A stretch of 64,000 nucleotides of DNA, taken from the NCBI GenBank assembly GCA_019694515.1, contig JAIBBU010000004.1, positions 108,917 through 172,916 on the forward strand, written 5' to 3'. The position numbers and the translations under genes were made by a program. A model generated the notes under the pieces. It was not told the DNA's origin, did not search any database, and was given only the letters and a program-made list of their open reading frames with translations. Of the stretch, positions 45,510 to 53,517 are shown piece after piece (the stretch's first letter is position 1; each line of letters opens with the position of its first letter). The DNA is from Oligoflexia bacterium (GTDB lineage Bacteria > Bdellovibrionota_C > UBA2361 > JBGSMV01).

Positions 45510-46415
45510 CTAGTCGCTTTCCTCGGGGATCTTCTTGAGGATCTCCCTATAGGACTTCACCGTTTCCTCCAGCCACACTCGCACCTGTCTGGCGCTTTGC
45601 GGTGGCCGGTTCTTAAACAGGGTCTGGAGTTTGAACTCACGCCAGAGTCGCGTACTCTCCAGCCCGTTCATGACGAACGTCATGAACACCCGGTAGTCAT
45701 CGTCGGGACCACGCTTACGAATCCGCGCATTGTCATGCTTGGCGCTGTCATCTTCGAGCAGCAGCCGCCGCACCAGAGCCTCAGCTTGACGCTGGGTGCC
45801 CTTCTCGCGCCCGATGGTCTCATAAGCCCTGAGTTGCAGCTTATGATTGAGACGAGCGAGCGCCAATGCCACAGGAACTTTCAGGCGCTTATCCTTGGGC
45901 GTCGACGGGCCGAGCAAGGCCAGCAGCTTGTCCGAAAGATTGAGAAGCCGCAGGTACATACTGACCCACGCTTCTGACTTTCCGAGCATTGCTGCGACTG
46001 CAGACAGCGCCATCCCCTGCTCACCCAGACGCTTGCATGCGTAGGCGATCTCAAGGGGAGTATGGTTCTCGCGGTGGAAGTTAGCAACGAACGACTTTCG
46101 GAATTGATGGTCGCTGTCATCGACCTCCACCACTTCGCACCGCAGCATCTTCAGGCCGGCGAGCCTTGCGGCCCTCCAACGCCTCTCACCTTCTACGAGT
46201 TCGTATTCTCCCCTTTCCTTGTCGGCGAGGCGCACAAGAACCGGCATAGCCTGACCTGCGTTGGTCATGGATTCCGCAAGTTCTCGAAGCGATTCCTCGT
46301 TGAACTGGATCCGCGGCTGTCCCACGAAAGGCTTAATTCGCTGGAGAGGAATCTCCAGAATCAGGCCAACCTGTCGGACGCCACCTTCCGTGACGGGGTC
46401 ATCAGAGCGCTGCAT
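45510..46415 (-). CDS. ParB/Spo0J-family protein without a ParA partner
   Basis: 301 aa. The N-terminal ParB domain has 'EIPLQRIKPFVGQPRIQF', the CTP-site 'LVEGERRWRAARLAGL' near residue 73 and the arginine-rich patch region 'VANFHRENHTPLEIAYACKR'. A central helix-turn-helix ('GMALSAVAAMLGKSEAWVSM') binds DNA. The C-terminal third is unlike chromosomal Spo0J and resembles plasmid-type or Nuc-like ParB relatives. No parA or parS-like clusters lie nearby, so it may be a plasmid or island remnant, or a regulator like Noc or VirB. Neighbouring genes point away from it. Confidence 0.8.
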   Translation of the reverse strand: MQRSDDPVTEGGVRQVGLILEIPLQRIKPFVGQPRIQFNEESLRELAESMTNAGQAMPVLVRLADKERGEYELVEGERRWRAARLAGLKMLRCEVVEVDDSDHQFRKSFVANFHRENHTPLEIAYACKRLGEQGMALSAVAAMLGKSEAWVSMYLRLLNLSDKLLALLGPSTPKDKRLKVPVALALARLNHKLQLRAYETIGREKGTQRQAEALVRRLLLEDDSAKHDNARIRKRGPDDDYRVFMTFVMNGLESTRLWREFKLQTLFKNRPPQSARQVRVWLEETVKSYREILKKIPEESD

Positions 46416-46700
46416 GAGTTATCTCCCTTCGCGCTTGAGCCTGCTCGCTCAGTTAACCTGATCAGCACCTTACGGAAGTATATCCACTAGCAATATTGCA
46501 AACAGTTTGTAACCGCTATAACCCCTTGATGCGTGACTAATTCTTGAAACCTATGCAGTGAGAAAGACCGGTCACACGCCCTGCGTATTCTGCCCCGCCG
46601 AAATTAGCTAATCAAACTCAAACGCAGTCGATTAGCTCCGCCATTAGTGGTATTCTACCGTACGTTTAAGTTAAATTGCCGAAGCTCCGGAAGTTCGAAC

Positions 46701-47792
46701 ATGCGCGGGACGAGTCAACGTACTGAAAAGATTCGACAAACCATTTCGGACGCTGATGAGTCATTTCCAAACTTAGATGAGTCATTTCCAAACTTAATAG
46801 ACTCGGCTCTCCCTGCTTTAGATCTTGAAGGTCTTTATCGCCGAGAAATTTCTTCGCCCAAATTCCACGAACTATCTCAGCAGGAGGAAGTGAGTCTCCT
46901 CGATAGGATTCAGCTTGGCAGATCGCCCGGTCGCGGCGGAGGTATCCAGTTTTCAGCGGATGCCTTGGACGCCAGAGACAAATTAATTGGTCACAAACTT
47001 CAACTGGTGGCACGTCTCGCTCATCGGTATATGAAATTTTGTGGCGCCGCTTTATCTCGTCTTGATTTATTGCAAGCGGGAAATATCGGATTGATTCAGG
47101 CTGCGGAGCGGTACGAGGGAGGCCGAGGGGCAACTTTTGACACCTTCGCGGTCACCAGGATTCGGGGAGCGATCCTTGATTTTCTACGAGAGGCAAGAAC
47201 CACAGTCCGCCCAAGCAGGAAGGTTGGCAGAGTCCTTAACAGAATGGAAGCCGTGACGCATAAGTTCTTCGCTGAGAATGGGCGTAACCCGACCCTGGAG
47301 GAAATTTCGGATCTAATACACAGACGAGATCTCCACAAATTGGAGCAAAAGCTCGGGAGGCCGCCCACTGAAGAGGAGCAGGCTAAAAAGATTGTGCCAC
47401 TTAGCCCCAATGAGATTAGGCATGCCATGTCGAATAACGTACGAGTGAATTCCATAGATACGCCTGCTGAGGACGAAGATGGAACTGGCTATTCCTTTTT
47501 GGAAAATTTATTGGCAGTAGATCAGGAAAACCCGGTAGATAGTTTGGCTGAAACTCTATCGCTTAGAACAGAACTGAACAGCGCCCTTAGAGAACTCCCT
47601 TTCAAGCATGAACAAGTAATTAGACTGTGGACGGGCTTTGCCGAGGATGGCACGGACCCCGATCCCATGACGCTTAAAGCGATTGGAATTTTGATGGGGT
47701 TTTCCGAGTCACGAACTTCGCAAATGATCTCTGAAGCAATCGCTCGACTTCGCCAGAAGAAAGACATTTTGCGGATGATGAAGTCTTATTAA
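46701..47792 (+). CDS. Sigma-70-family RNA polymerase sigma factor (alternative)
   Basis: About 363 aa from ATG 46701 (GTG 46647 is in frame but without support). Region 2 includes 'LVARLAHRYMKFCGA' and 'LLQAGNIGLIQAAERYEGGR' with 'TFDTFAVTRIRGAILDFLRE' (-10 recognition, like FliA and SigF). A long region 3 insert carries 'GRNPTLEEISDLI' and 'GRPPTEEEQAKKIVPLSPNE', and region 4 ends 'ILMGFSESRTSQMISEAIAR'. It is longer than flagellar FliA (about 240), mainly in region 3. The N-terminal 60 residues hold a duplicated heptapeptide DESFPNL. Which genes it serves is unknown. No anti-sigma factor is adjacent. Confidence 0.85.
   Translation: MRGTSQRTEKIRQTISDADESFPNLDESFPNLIDSALPALDLEGLYRREISSPKFHELSQQEEVSLLDRIQLGRSPGRGGGIQFSADALDARDKLIGHKLQLVARLAHRYMKFCGAALSRLDLLQAGNIGLIQAAERYEGGRGATFDTFAVTRIRGAILDFLREARTTVRPSRKVGRVLNRMEAVTHKFFAENGRNPTLEEISDLIHRRDLHKLEQKLGRPPTEEEQAKKIVPLSPNEIRHAMSNNVRVNSIDTPAEDEDGTGYSFLENLLAVDQENPVDSLAETLSLRTELNSALRELPFKHEQVIRLWTGFAEDGTDPDPMTLKAIGILMGFSESRTSQMISEAIARLRQKKDILRMMKSY
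46755..46796 (+). repeat. Perfect 21-bp tandem duplication in the sigma-factor gene
   Basis: GATGAGTCATTTCCAAACTTA occurs twice head-to-tail (46755-46775, 46776-46796), adding DESFPNL in frame. The lack of any difference suggests a recent event. Confidence 0.95.
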
Positions 47793-48092
47793 TCCGCTCA
47801 CGGTGCTCTAAACTCCGCAGTAATATAAGGATCTTGCGTCTCTCCGACGCGTTTGCGCATGAGTTCCTGCCACTTACTGGGCAAGCATGACTCCACTGCT
47901 CAAGAAGAATTCCTGCGAAAGCTCCTCTAATGTCGCCCAGAGAAGTTGAAAGTTTTGCACAAGTTTTAATTCAGATCTGAGTGATAGCTTCGACTTCTAC
48001 TGTCGAGATAAGATCCGTGGTGCTGACTTTGATGTACGCACCCACTATCAGACACGGCCAATCACACGGCCCTGCCAACACAGGAGACAACA
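47793..48092. other. 300-bp gap before the cytochrome c peroxidase gene
   Basis: No gene is seen. The last 40 bp contain CACGGCCAATCACACGGCC, a short direct repeat, just before the GGAG ribosome site of the peroxidase gene. The promoter is probably in this gap. Confidence 0.4.
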
Positions 48093-49097
48093 ATGAGACG
48101 AATAAGGTATTTTGCAATTGTGATCTTGGCGCTCGCGCTTGCTGTGCCTGCCTGGACCAGTGCGCAACCCGCGAACGAACCGATTCAGCCAATCAAAGCC
48201 GTCAAGCCAGCCAATCAGGAATTGGTTGAGCTGGGGAAGATGCTCTACTTCGATCCGCGGCTTTCCAAGTCGGGATTTATCTCCTGCAATTCGTGCCACA
48301 ATTTGTCGATGGGCGGCACCGATAATTTAAAGACTTCGATTGGGCATAATTGGCATAAGGGCCCGATCAACGCCCCCACAGTGCTCAATTCCAGTCTAAA
48401 TTTGGCCCAGTTCTGGGACGGCCGTGCCGCTGATCTAAAAGCGCAGGCCGGCGGTCCGATCGCCAACCCCGGGGAAATGGGATTCACTCACGCTCTAGCC
48501 GTGGATCTGCTGCAATCCATTCCAGGTTATGTGGCACTCTTCAAGCGTGCCTTCGGAACCGAGAGGGTCACAATTGAAGAGGTCACCAAAGCCATCGCCG
48601 CTTTCGAGGAGACGCTCGTAACGCCGAATTCTCGATTTGATCGATGGCTGGAGGGCGATGCTAACGCGCTCAGCGAAAAGGAACTAGCCGGATATAAACT
48701 GTTCCGGGGCAGCGGCTGCGTCGCCTGCCACAACGGTCCAGCCGTCGGCGGAAATTCGTTCCAAAAGATGGGTGTTGTAGAGCCTTACAAAGCGACTAGC
48801 CCAGCAGAGGGCCGCGTTGCCGTCACAGGCAAAGATGCTGATCGCTTCAAGTTCAAAGTGCCAACCCTGCGCAACGTGGAGTTAACCTATCCTTATTTTC
48901 ATGATGGGGAGGCTAACACCTTGACACAGGCGGTGGATACGATGAGCCGGCTACAGCTTGGTAAGAAATTCAGCGACGAGGAGAATGCCAACATCGTCGC
49001 ATTCCTGAAGAGCTTAACGGGAGATCAGCCGACCTTTACTCTTCCGCTTCTGCCACCGTCGTCGGATCTGACGCCGCGCGGACATCCCTTTGATTGA
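48093..49097 (+). CDS. Periplasmic di-haem cytochrome c peroxidase (MauG/CcpA family)
   Basis: 334 aa with a signal peptide ('VILALALAVPAWTSAQ'). Two haem c attachment motifs are seen: 'CNSCH' near residue 66 and 'CVACH' near 209, the usual pair of the bacterial di-haem peroxidases that reduce H2O2 with electrons from a small cytochrome. 'NLAQFWDGRAADL' and 'GKDADRFKFKVPTLRNVELT' are family motifs. The first haem motif contains the peroxidatic histidine. A GGAG precedes the ATG by 7 nt and a strong terminator follows. Confidence 0.93.
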   Translation: MRRIRYFAIVILALALAVPAWTSAQPANEPIQPIKAVKPANQELVELGKMLYFDPRLSKSGFISCNSCHNLSMGGTDNLKTSIGHNWHKGPINAPTVLNSSLNLAQFWDGRAADLKAQAGGPIANPGEMGFTHALAVDLLQSIPGYVALFKRAFGTERVTIEEVTKAIAAFEETLVTPNSRFDRWLEGDANALSEKELAGYKLFRGSGCVACHNGPAVGGNSFQKMGVVEPYKATSPAEGRVAVTGKDADRFKFKVPTLRNVELTYPYFHDGEANTLTQAVDTMSRLQLGKKFSDEENANIVAFLKSLTGDQPTFTLPLLPPSSDLTPRGHPFD

Positions 49098-49122
49098 GCT
49101 ATCGGGACAAAGCGCAATTGAT

Positions 49123-49154
49123 AGCGGCAGTCGAAGGGCTGCCGCTTTTTTTTC
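49123..49154 (+). terminator. Rho-independent terminator of the peroxidase gene
   Basis: AGCGGCAG (49123-49130) pairs with CTGCCGCT (49139-49146), followed by a run of T to 49154. It ends the plus-strand transcript just before the convergent lipoprotein gene. Confidence 0.92.
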
Positions 49155-49156
49155 GA

Positions 49157-49756
49157 CTAGGCTGCGGGGGTGGCCGTGGGGGTTGGAGTGGTCTCGGCTT
49201 CAGCTTCGCCGACCTTAATTTCCGTTGAATCCTGTGGGTCAAATTGCGGGGTGTTCACATTAAACTCACCGCTGTTATCCACTAACGGATTGTCTACGTC
49301 CGCATCGCCCTCAATTTCCACCTCACCGGTGTTCTTCGTTGCTTCCAGCTGAAAATGCACGGTGCCCTCCCTATTTTCGAAGAAGAGATCGGCATCCATG
49401 AAGTAAACGAGATATGTGAAATCGGATGAGCTGCGCTCCTTGTCGGGTCCGATATCATAGAGCTGATCATCAATCACCACGAAGGAGCTGTTATTTACGT
49501 ATTTAAGTCCTTTCGGATATCGGACCTTCAAAATAAACGGGTCGCGCGTGATGTCATATAAGCGCACCGTTACACTAGTGCGATCGCCGCTATCAAATTC
49601 ATTGGGGTTCGCTCTGATTTCAAGCGCAGGAGGAACCGCTGCACCGTCTCCGGTTTCATCGCCTCCGCCTCCGCCACCACCTCCGCCGCAGCCAATTACG
49701 ATCGCTATCGCGGCGCTTAGCAGGAACCAATTGGAGAGTCTAAAAAGTCGTTTCAT
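49157..49756 (-). CDS. Lipoprotein with poly-Gly linker and β-rich domain
   Basis: 199 aa. The signal peptide ends at 'AIVIGC', so Cys23 is lipidated; nine glycines follow the Cys as a flexible spacer, a design common in delta-grade bacteria. Residues 45-165 look like a cohesin/CARDB-type β-sandwich ('ALEIRANPNEFDSGDRTSV', then 'VTVRLYDITRDPFIL') and the end is Thr/Pro/Ala-rich ('TTPTPTATPAA'). It is probably on the periplasmic or outer surface. No function can be assigned. It converges with the peroxidase gene. Confidence 0.75.
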   Translation of the reverse strand: MKRLFRLSNWFLLSAAIAIVIGCGGGGGGGGGDETGDGAAVPPALEIRANPNEFDSGDRTSVTVRLYDITRDPFILKVRYPKGLKYVNNSSFVVIDDQLYDIGPDKERSSSDFTYLVYFMDADLFFENREGTVHFQLEATKNTGEVEIEGDADVDNPLVDNSGEFNVNTPQFDPQDSTEIKVGEAEAETTPTPTATPAA

Positions 49757-49919
49757 GTCGTTAGATATTATTGGCCCGAATAAGATGTTCTCGCGCCATG
49801 GAAAGCTCCCAATATTTTCGGTGGAAATAACCGCCGTCCCGGCCGCTTTCGCCCTTAGCGCTATTGTTTCAATTGGACTCGTTATGGTTTAACCTAAAAC
49901 GCTGTAAGAAGTACCGTTC

Positions 49920-51131
49920 ATGCCGTCCCTAGATTGTTTTATGTCTGATACACAAGAACCATCTACCCAGTCTGAAAGCAGGCCTCCCGCCCAACCGGCG
50001 GTTGGTTCCTTCGAAACCTTTCTTTTAGAGCTGACCAAACATCTGGGACGAGAGCAGATTCTGTCCAATCTGCGTGTATTGACCAAGGGACTATTCGTCA
50101 GCGAACCTTTCGCCCAGACTCTGGTTGCGAAATATCAGGAATGGCACAAAACCGTTACCGGCTCTTTCAGCCAGCAATCCGACGAACGCGCGCGCAAGCA
50201 TTTATTCGGGCAGGAAGATCCTAAGGTCTACTACTTAATCGAAGGGAAGCAGTGCTTGACCGGATTCTTAGCGGCACTGCCCTTTGCCCAGCCCGATCGA
50301 CTTCCCATCCCCCATTATCCCGGAAGCTTAATTGACGCCGCAACACAGCTTCACCCCAAAGACCCCTTCTTGCAGAGCGCCGCCGGGATTAAAGCCGTCA
50401 CCGACCTTGCGAAGGGACTTCAATTTTCTCTGCAAGTTAAGCGCTGGGAATATCGCATCTCTCCCGAACTGCTGCAGCGCTTCTCCGAGATGGTAATACA
50501 AAGCCGCCGGTTGAATCGCGAGTTTGATCAGGTGCAGCGCGGCCTCCGATACGCGCTACCTGCGCTCAGCACCGTGCTGAGTCGCGCGCGGCTGCTGCGC
50601 GGAAAGAAGAAGACCTTAATTCCGTCCAAATTCCGCCGTGATCCCAAATTAAAACTGGTGCGATTCAAGCGCCTCTATTTCGTGCTGCTGGATGAAAACA
50701 GGATTGATCACATTTATGAGCTGCGCGCCCGGAATCTCGTGATCTTTCTGCGCCAGGAACTAGATCTCCTGAAGCGCGACAAACACTCCCAGCGAATTGG
50801 AGGACTGTCGCTGGCGATCAAGCCCGGTCCGAGCGCGGGATTTATCTCGATCAAGGGACATAAGCTAAGGATTAGCCGCCGGGTGTTCAGCCGCTTCCTA
50901 GAAGGACTACTAAGATTGAGAGAATCGCCCGCTGAGTTACCCAGTCACTACACACTTCGCGATGCGATTAAGCTCCTGGCGCAGCTGCTACAACAGGGAA
51001 CCTGGATTCCAAAACGCGAGATTCCACAGCGTATCTTTGAAAAGCTCGCGGGTCATGAAACTTTGATTCAGTCAGGACAGTGGTACTTCATAATTAGCGG
51101 CGAGATTATCGAGAGCGCACTTTTGGCCTAG
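49920..51131 (+). CDS. Conserved-looking protein of unknown function
   Basis: 403 aa, soluble, starting at ATG 49920 or ATG 49941 ('SDTQEPSTQSES'). The N-terminal 30 residues are Ser/Pro-rich and disordered. A mainly helical body follows, with basic segments ('RARLLRGKKKTLIPSKFRRD') and a β/α part ('GGLSLAIKPGPSAGFISIKG') near residue 300. I do not recognise a family. It lies alone before the cassette region and a strong hairpin follows 58 bp after its stop. Confidence 0.7.
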   Translation: MPSLDCFMSDTQEPSTQSESRPPAQPAVGSFETFLLELTKHLGREQILSNLRVLTKGLFVSEPFAQTLVAKYQEWHKTVTGSFSQQSDERARKHLFGQEDPKVYYLIEGKQCLTGFLAALPFAQPDRLPIPHYPGSLIDAATQLHPKDPFLQSAAGIKAVTDLAKGLQFSLQVKRWEYRISPELLQRFSEMVIQSRRLNREFDQVQRGLRYALPALSTVLSRARLLRGKKKTLIPSKFRRDPKLKLVRFKRLYFVLLDENRIDHIYELRARNLVIFLRQELDLLKRDKHSQRIGGLSLAIKPGPSAGFISIKGHKLRISRRVFSRFLEGLLRLRESPAELPSHYTLRDAIKLLAQLLQQGTWIPKREIPQRIFEKLAGHETLIQSGQWYFIISGEIIESALLA

Positions 51132-51188
51132 GCAGGAAGGGGATAGTTCTTATTTACTCGCCGCGAAATTGGAGCCGTCTTACATTTT

Positions 51189-51229
51189 CCCGGTTAGAGA
51201 ACCAATCGCCGGAGGTTCCACTAACCGGG
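51189..51229. other. Long hairpin downstream of the 403-aa gene
   Basis: CCCGGTTAG (51189-51197) pairs with CTAACCGGG (51221-51229), with an inner GAACC/GGTTC stem. No T-run follows on either strand, so a rho-independent terminator is unlikely. It overlaps the outer core of the attC-like site that follows, which may mark a recombination boundary. Confidence 0.45.
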
Positions 51230-51281
51230 GCAACCGATCAGCCGCATGCGCTAGCGGGACGATTGAATTGGGGTGTTACAT
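51219..51281 (-). other. attC-like recombination site B (~63 bp)
   Basis: In minus orientation it reads ATGTAAC (R'' core, 51281-51275), then CCCCAATTCAATCGTCCCGC, a short loop, then GCGGCTGATCGG, and GTTAGTG (R' core). Its left arm matches site A at 53959-54016 in 18 of 21 bases (TAACAMSCCAATTCAAYCGTC). The stop codon of the 51.25-kb gene falls inside it, as usual for integron cassettes. Folding has not been computed. Confidence 0.5.
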
Positions 51282-51829
51282 TTCTGCTCGAGAACCTTTG
51301 CGGCTCTATTCTTGTAAATTTCCCAATAACTTTCCGAATCACACCTTATCACCAAAAGGTATTTAATTTCACCGGACTTGTCCTGCCCATAAAGAAGAAG
51401 CCTACCTTCATTTGGCTCTCCGTCACTACTAATTTTAATTCCGACTTTTCGCGGCACCGCTTGATAAGTACAATTTACAGTTACTGTTTCGCCTATCTCC
51501 ATCCAATCCCGCCCATTATTGGAGAAGCTCGTGTTAGGTCCGAGATCAATCTTGCAAGCAAATTGTCCGCTGACATCAAATGGAGATACAGGGCCTACCT
51601 TCTCAATATCATAGACTTGAGACCCTGACCGCGAACTCTCGGATTCGGAGGACAGCAGAGCTTTCCAGGTGCATGCAAACGCATTCGACGTTCCAAACAT
51701 ATCCATTGGTGCATACCAACTTCTGCGCCCACACCACGATCCTGAAGCTTGCATGTTTCTATTGTGAATCTGAATAGATGGCGCTGCTCGGGCAGAGACC
51801 TGAACTTTCAGAAAGTTGGTATCTGCCAC
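51251..51829 (-). CDS. Cassette gene of unknown function
   Basis: 192 aa if started at GTG 51829. The first 41 codons are repeat R1, so the likelier start is ATG 51706 or ATG 51700 at the end of R1, giving about 150 aa ('FGTSNAFACTWKALLSSESE'). The body is β-rich with 'DWMEIGETVTVNCTY' and 'GRLLLYGQDKSGEIKYLLVI', a pattern of a small immunoglobulin-like or lipocalin-like fold, but no family is recognised. Its stop lies in attC-like site B. AT-rich compared with the genes at 49-51 kb. Confidence 0.5.
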   Translation of the reverse strand: MADTNFLKVQVSARAAPSIQIHNRNMQASGSWCGRRSWYAPMDMFGTSNAFACTWKALLSSESESSRSGSQVYDIEKVGPVSPFDVSGQFACKIDLGPNTSFSNNGRDWMEIGETVTVNCTYQAVPRKVGIKISSDGEPNEGRLLLYGQDKSGEIKYLLVIRCDSESYWEIYKNRAAKVLEQKCNTPIQSSR

Positions 51830-51830
51830 T
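51700..51830 (-). repeat. Repeat R1 of the 130-bp family
   Basis: The ends are inverted repeats (ATTGGTGCATACCAACTTCTG at 51705, CAGAAAGTTGGTATCTGCCA ending about 51828) and one arm has an extra unpaired T. About three-quarters identical to R2 (52513-52645). Read on the minus strand it is open and encodes a peptide similar to that of R2. Confidence 0.75.
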
Positions 51831-52047
51831 TATTGCACCGCTTATTGCGAATATAACGTTTTACCGGCCTTTCCATGTTCCGACCTCCACTTTTCGGTAA
51901 CATGAATTATGGGCCAACGAACCTTTACCTAGGGTTCATTTCCCCATTTCGGTAACATTCTTTGTGAGCCAAGTCGGTTCTGCGGCAATTTGATTAGCAA
52001 ATTAGAAACCGATATTATCCGGTGTTTACCTTGAATTCTAACTGACT

Positions 52048-52500
52048 ATGACTCGGTTGACGCAAACAAGAGGGACTTCCATAGTTCGAATTGGGCCGAC
52101 AACACAACGGGAAGCCGCTCGCGACTTGTCCGAACAGCGAGCGTTTTGTGAGGGGGTTGCGGCTCGTTACAGAAAAATGGAAGAAGCGCTTGACTCGCTT
52201 CAAGATAAACTTGATAAGGCTGCCCAAGCCGGGGAAAAGGTGCTTGAACTGATATTTATAGGCAATTCCCCGCAGGACAACGACTTGGGAAGTTTTGATG
52301 ATCCTAATGATTATTTTGGTGAGCGTTCATCCTGGGTGACCACCTCGTTAGTTGAAAAGCTCGGACGAGAGGATCTCGTGCTTCAGGTGAATCGAGATTG
52401 TTGGGATGCAGTCGCGAAGCTGGGGCTAACGCCCTGTATTATGGAGCATAATGACTTAGGAGTATTTTACAGATATTTTTTAGCAGTAAAGGTGCCGTAG
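52048..52500 (+). CDS. Unknown 150-aa protein on opposite strand within the cassette region
   Basis: Soluble and acidic protein with a helical N-terminal half ('QREAARDLSEQRAFCEGVAA' and 'LDSLQDKLDKAAQAGEKV', a possible coiled coil) and a mixed C-terminal half ('SWVTTSLVEKLGREDLVLQV'). No family is recognised. It lies between repeats R1 and R2, alone and inverted relative to the other cassette genes; no obvious ribosome site precedes ATG 52048. Inverted genes do occur in integron cassettes. Confidence 0.55.
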   Translation: MTRLTQTRGTSIVRIGPTTQREAARDLSEQRAFCEGVAARYRKMEEALDSLQDKLDKAAQAGEKVLELIFIGNSPQDNDLGSFDDPNDYFGERSSWVTTSLVEKLGREDLVLQVNRDCWDAVAKLGLTPCIMEHNDLGVFYRYFLAVKVP

Positions 52501-52512
52501 AACACTCGCCCC

Positions 52513-52645
52513 TATCCATTGGTCCATACCAACTTCTGTACCCACAATACGATCCTGAAGATTGTAAGTTTCTATTGTGAATCTGAATAGTTGGCGCAAC
52601 TCGCGCTGAGACTCCAACTTTCAAAAGGTTGGTATGTGCCAATCA
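52513..52645 (-). repeat. Repeat R2 of the 130-bp family
   Basis: The end arms are ATTGGTCCATACCAACTTCTG (52518) and CAAAAGGTTGGTATGTGCCAAT (ending about 52642), complementary except for one extra base. Minus-strand upstream lies GCCTAAC (52680-52674), a perfect attC R''-type core that contains the antitoxin stop codon. It could be the 3' attC of the toxin-antitoxin unit or an independent MITE. Confidence 0.75.
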
Positions 52646-52673
52646 ATGCTGCGCGAAGAAACTCCGAGGTAGG

Positions 52674-52997
52674 TTAGGCAGACTTCTGCTCTTGCGGCGC
52701 GATTGAGACTTCAAGGCCCAGTGCATCAAGCACAGTGAATAGACTTGATACTGTAGGATTGCCCCGTTCGGAGAACATTTTATACATGCTTTGGCGATTC
52801 AGCTTCGTGGTACGAGAGAGAACCCCTATCCCGCCATGAGCCTCAGCTACGTTCTTTAGTGCAACAAGAAACCCTTCAAGAGACTTATCTTGCACTGCAG
52901 CTGAGAGGTATTCTGCCGCCAATTCAGGGCTCAGGAGCTGTTTCTTTAGAAAAACATCATAACTCTTAGCCGTCTGTTTTTTCTTTCGCTTAGCCAT
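52674..52997 (-). CDS. HTH antitoxin of a HigBA-type module
   Basis: 107 aa. ATG 52997 overlaps the toxin end by 8 nt and has AAGGAA upstream, so it is translationally coupled. A Lys-rich start ('AKRKKKQTAKSYD') leads to a helix-turn-helix of the XRE/HigA type near residues 60-95 ('GIGVLSRTTKLNRQSMYKMF' and 'NPTVSSLFTVLDALGLEV'). It should neutralise the toxin and repress the operon. The gene order, toxin first, is that of higBA. Confidence 0.82.
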   Translation of the reverse strand: MAKRKKKQTAKSYDVFLKKQLLSPELAAEYLSAAVQDKSLEGFLVALKNVAEAHGGIGVLSRTTKLNRQSMYKMFSERGNPTVSSLFTVLDALGLEVSIAPQEQKSA

Positions 52998-53319
52998 TGT
53001 TATATTCCTTCCAGTAATTTTGACAGGCTTGAATATCTTTCTGTTGTGAGCCTTCATCTCCCCCACCTAGGAGCAAGACGACTTCTGGCCCCACGAGACC
53101 AAAGTAAACACGAAACCCAGGACCAAACTGAATTCTAAGCTCAAAAACTCCGCCGCCAACACTCTTACAATCGCCAAAGTTACCAAACCTCAGTCGATCA
53201 ATTCTGGTCAAGATTCGGGCTTTAGCTGTTGTATCGCGAAGCTTCAAGAACCAATCCTCAAATGGAGATCTTCCGTTGGAGCGTTGGTATGTCTTGATTC
53301 TCTTGGCCTTAGATTCCAC
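52990..53319 (-). CDS. RelE/HigB-type toxin (Gp49-like)
   Basis: 109 aa, starting at a GTG (53319) with an AGGG site. The compact RelE-fold sequence 'KTYQRSNGRSPFEDWFLKLR', 'RILTRIDRLRFGNFGDCKSV' and 'FELRIQFGPGFRVYFGLVGP' (conserved basic residues, 'GFRVYF') is typical of the phage Gp49-like HigB family, a ribosome-dependent mRNA interferase. It overlaps the HTH antitoxin gene by 8 nt. Together they form an autonomous stability module, as often found inside integron cassettes. Confidence 0.85.
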   Translation of the reverse strand: MESKAKRIKTYQRSNGRSPFEDWFLKLRDTTAKARILTRIDRLRFGNFGDCKSVGGGVFELRIQFGPGFRVYFGLVGPEVVLLLGGGDEGSQQKDIQACQNYWKEYNNG

Positions 53320-53373
53320 AAACCCTAGCGTCGCTCAAAAGCGACAGCCCGTCAACTGCGTCTATCCATTGGT

Positions 53374-53517
53374 GCCTATCCATCGGTGCATACCAACTTC
53401 TGTGCTCCACACTCTGATCCCGAAGAATGGATATTTCCATTATAAATCTAAGTATTTGGCGCACCTTGCAGAGTGACTTAAATTTTCAAAAAGTTGGTAT
53501 GTACCAATTAGCTAGGC
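53374..53517 (-). repeat. Repeat R3 of the 130-bp family
   Basis: It has the arms ATCGGTGCATACCAACTTCTG (53382) and CAAAAAGTTGGTATGTACCAAT, and outer GCCTAgC / GATAGGC cores (53517-53511 and 53380-53374 on the minus strand), so the whole element is 144 bp with ~29-nt inverted arms. The 14-bp CTATCCATTGGTGC is duplicated at its left end. The stop of the 53.5-kb gene lies in its GCCTAG core. Its minus-strand frame is closed by two stops, unlike R1 and R2. Confidence 0.75.

Noticed and set aside
45448..45513. 21-codon frame from TTG with a GGAGG site
   Set aside because: Too short and without any sequence feature; chance cannot be excluded.
43925..47792. Prophage or conjugative element around ParB and the sigma factor
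   Set aside because: No integrase, terminase, relaxase or tail genes are seen.
51251..51829. Start of the cassette gene at GTG 51829
   Set aside because: Not excluded, but the first 41 codons are repeat R1; ATG 51706 or 51700 is preferred if R1 is a recombination site.
51700..53517. CRISPR array from three similar repeats
   Set aside because: Repeats are ~130 bp, diverged and about 800 bp apart with genes between them; no short regular spacers and no cas genes.
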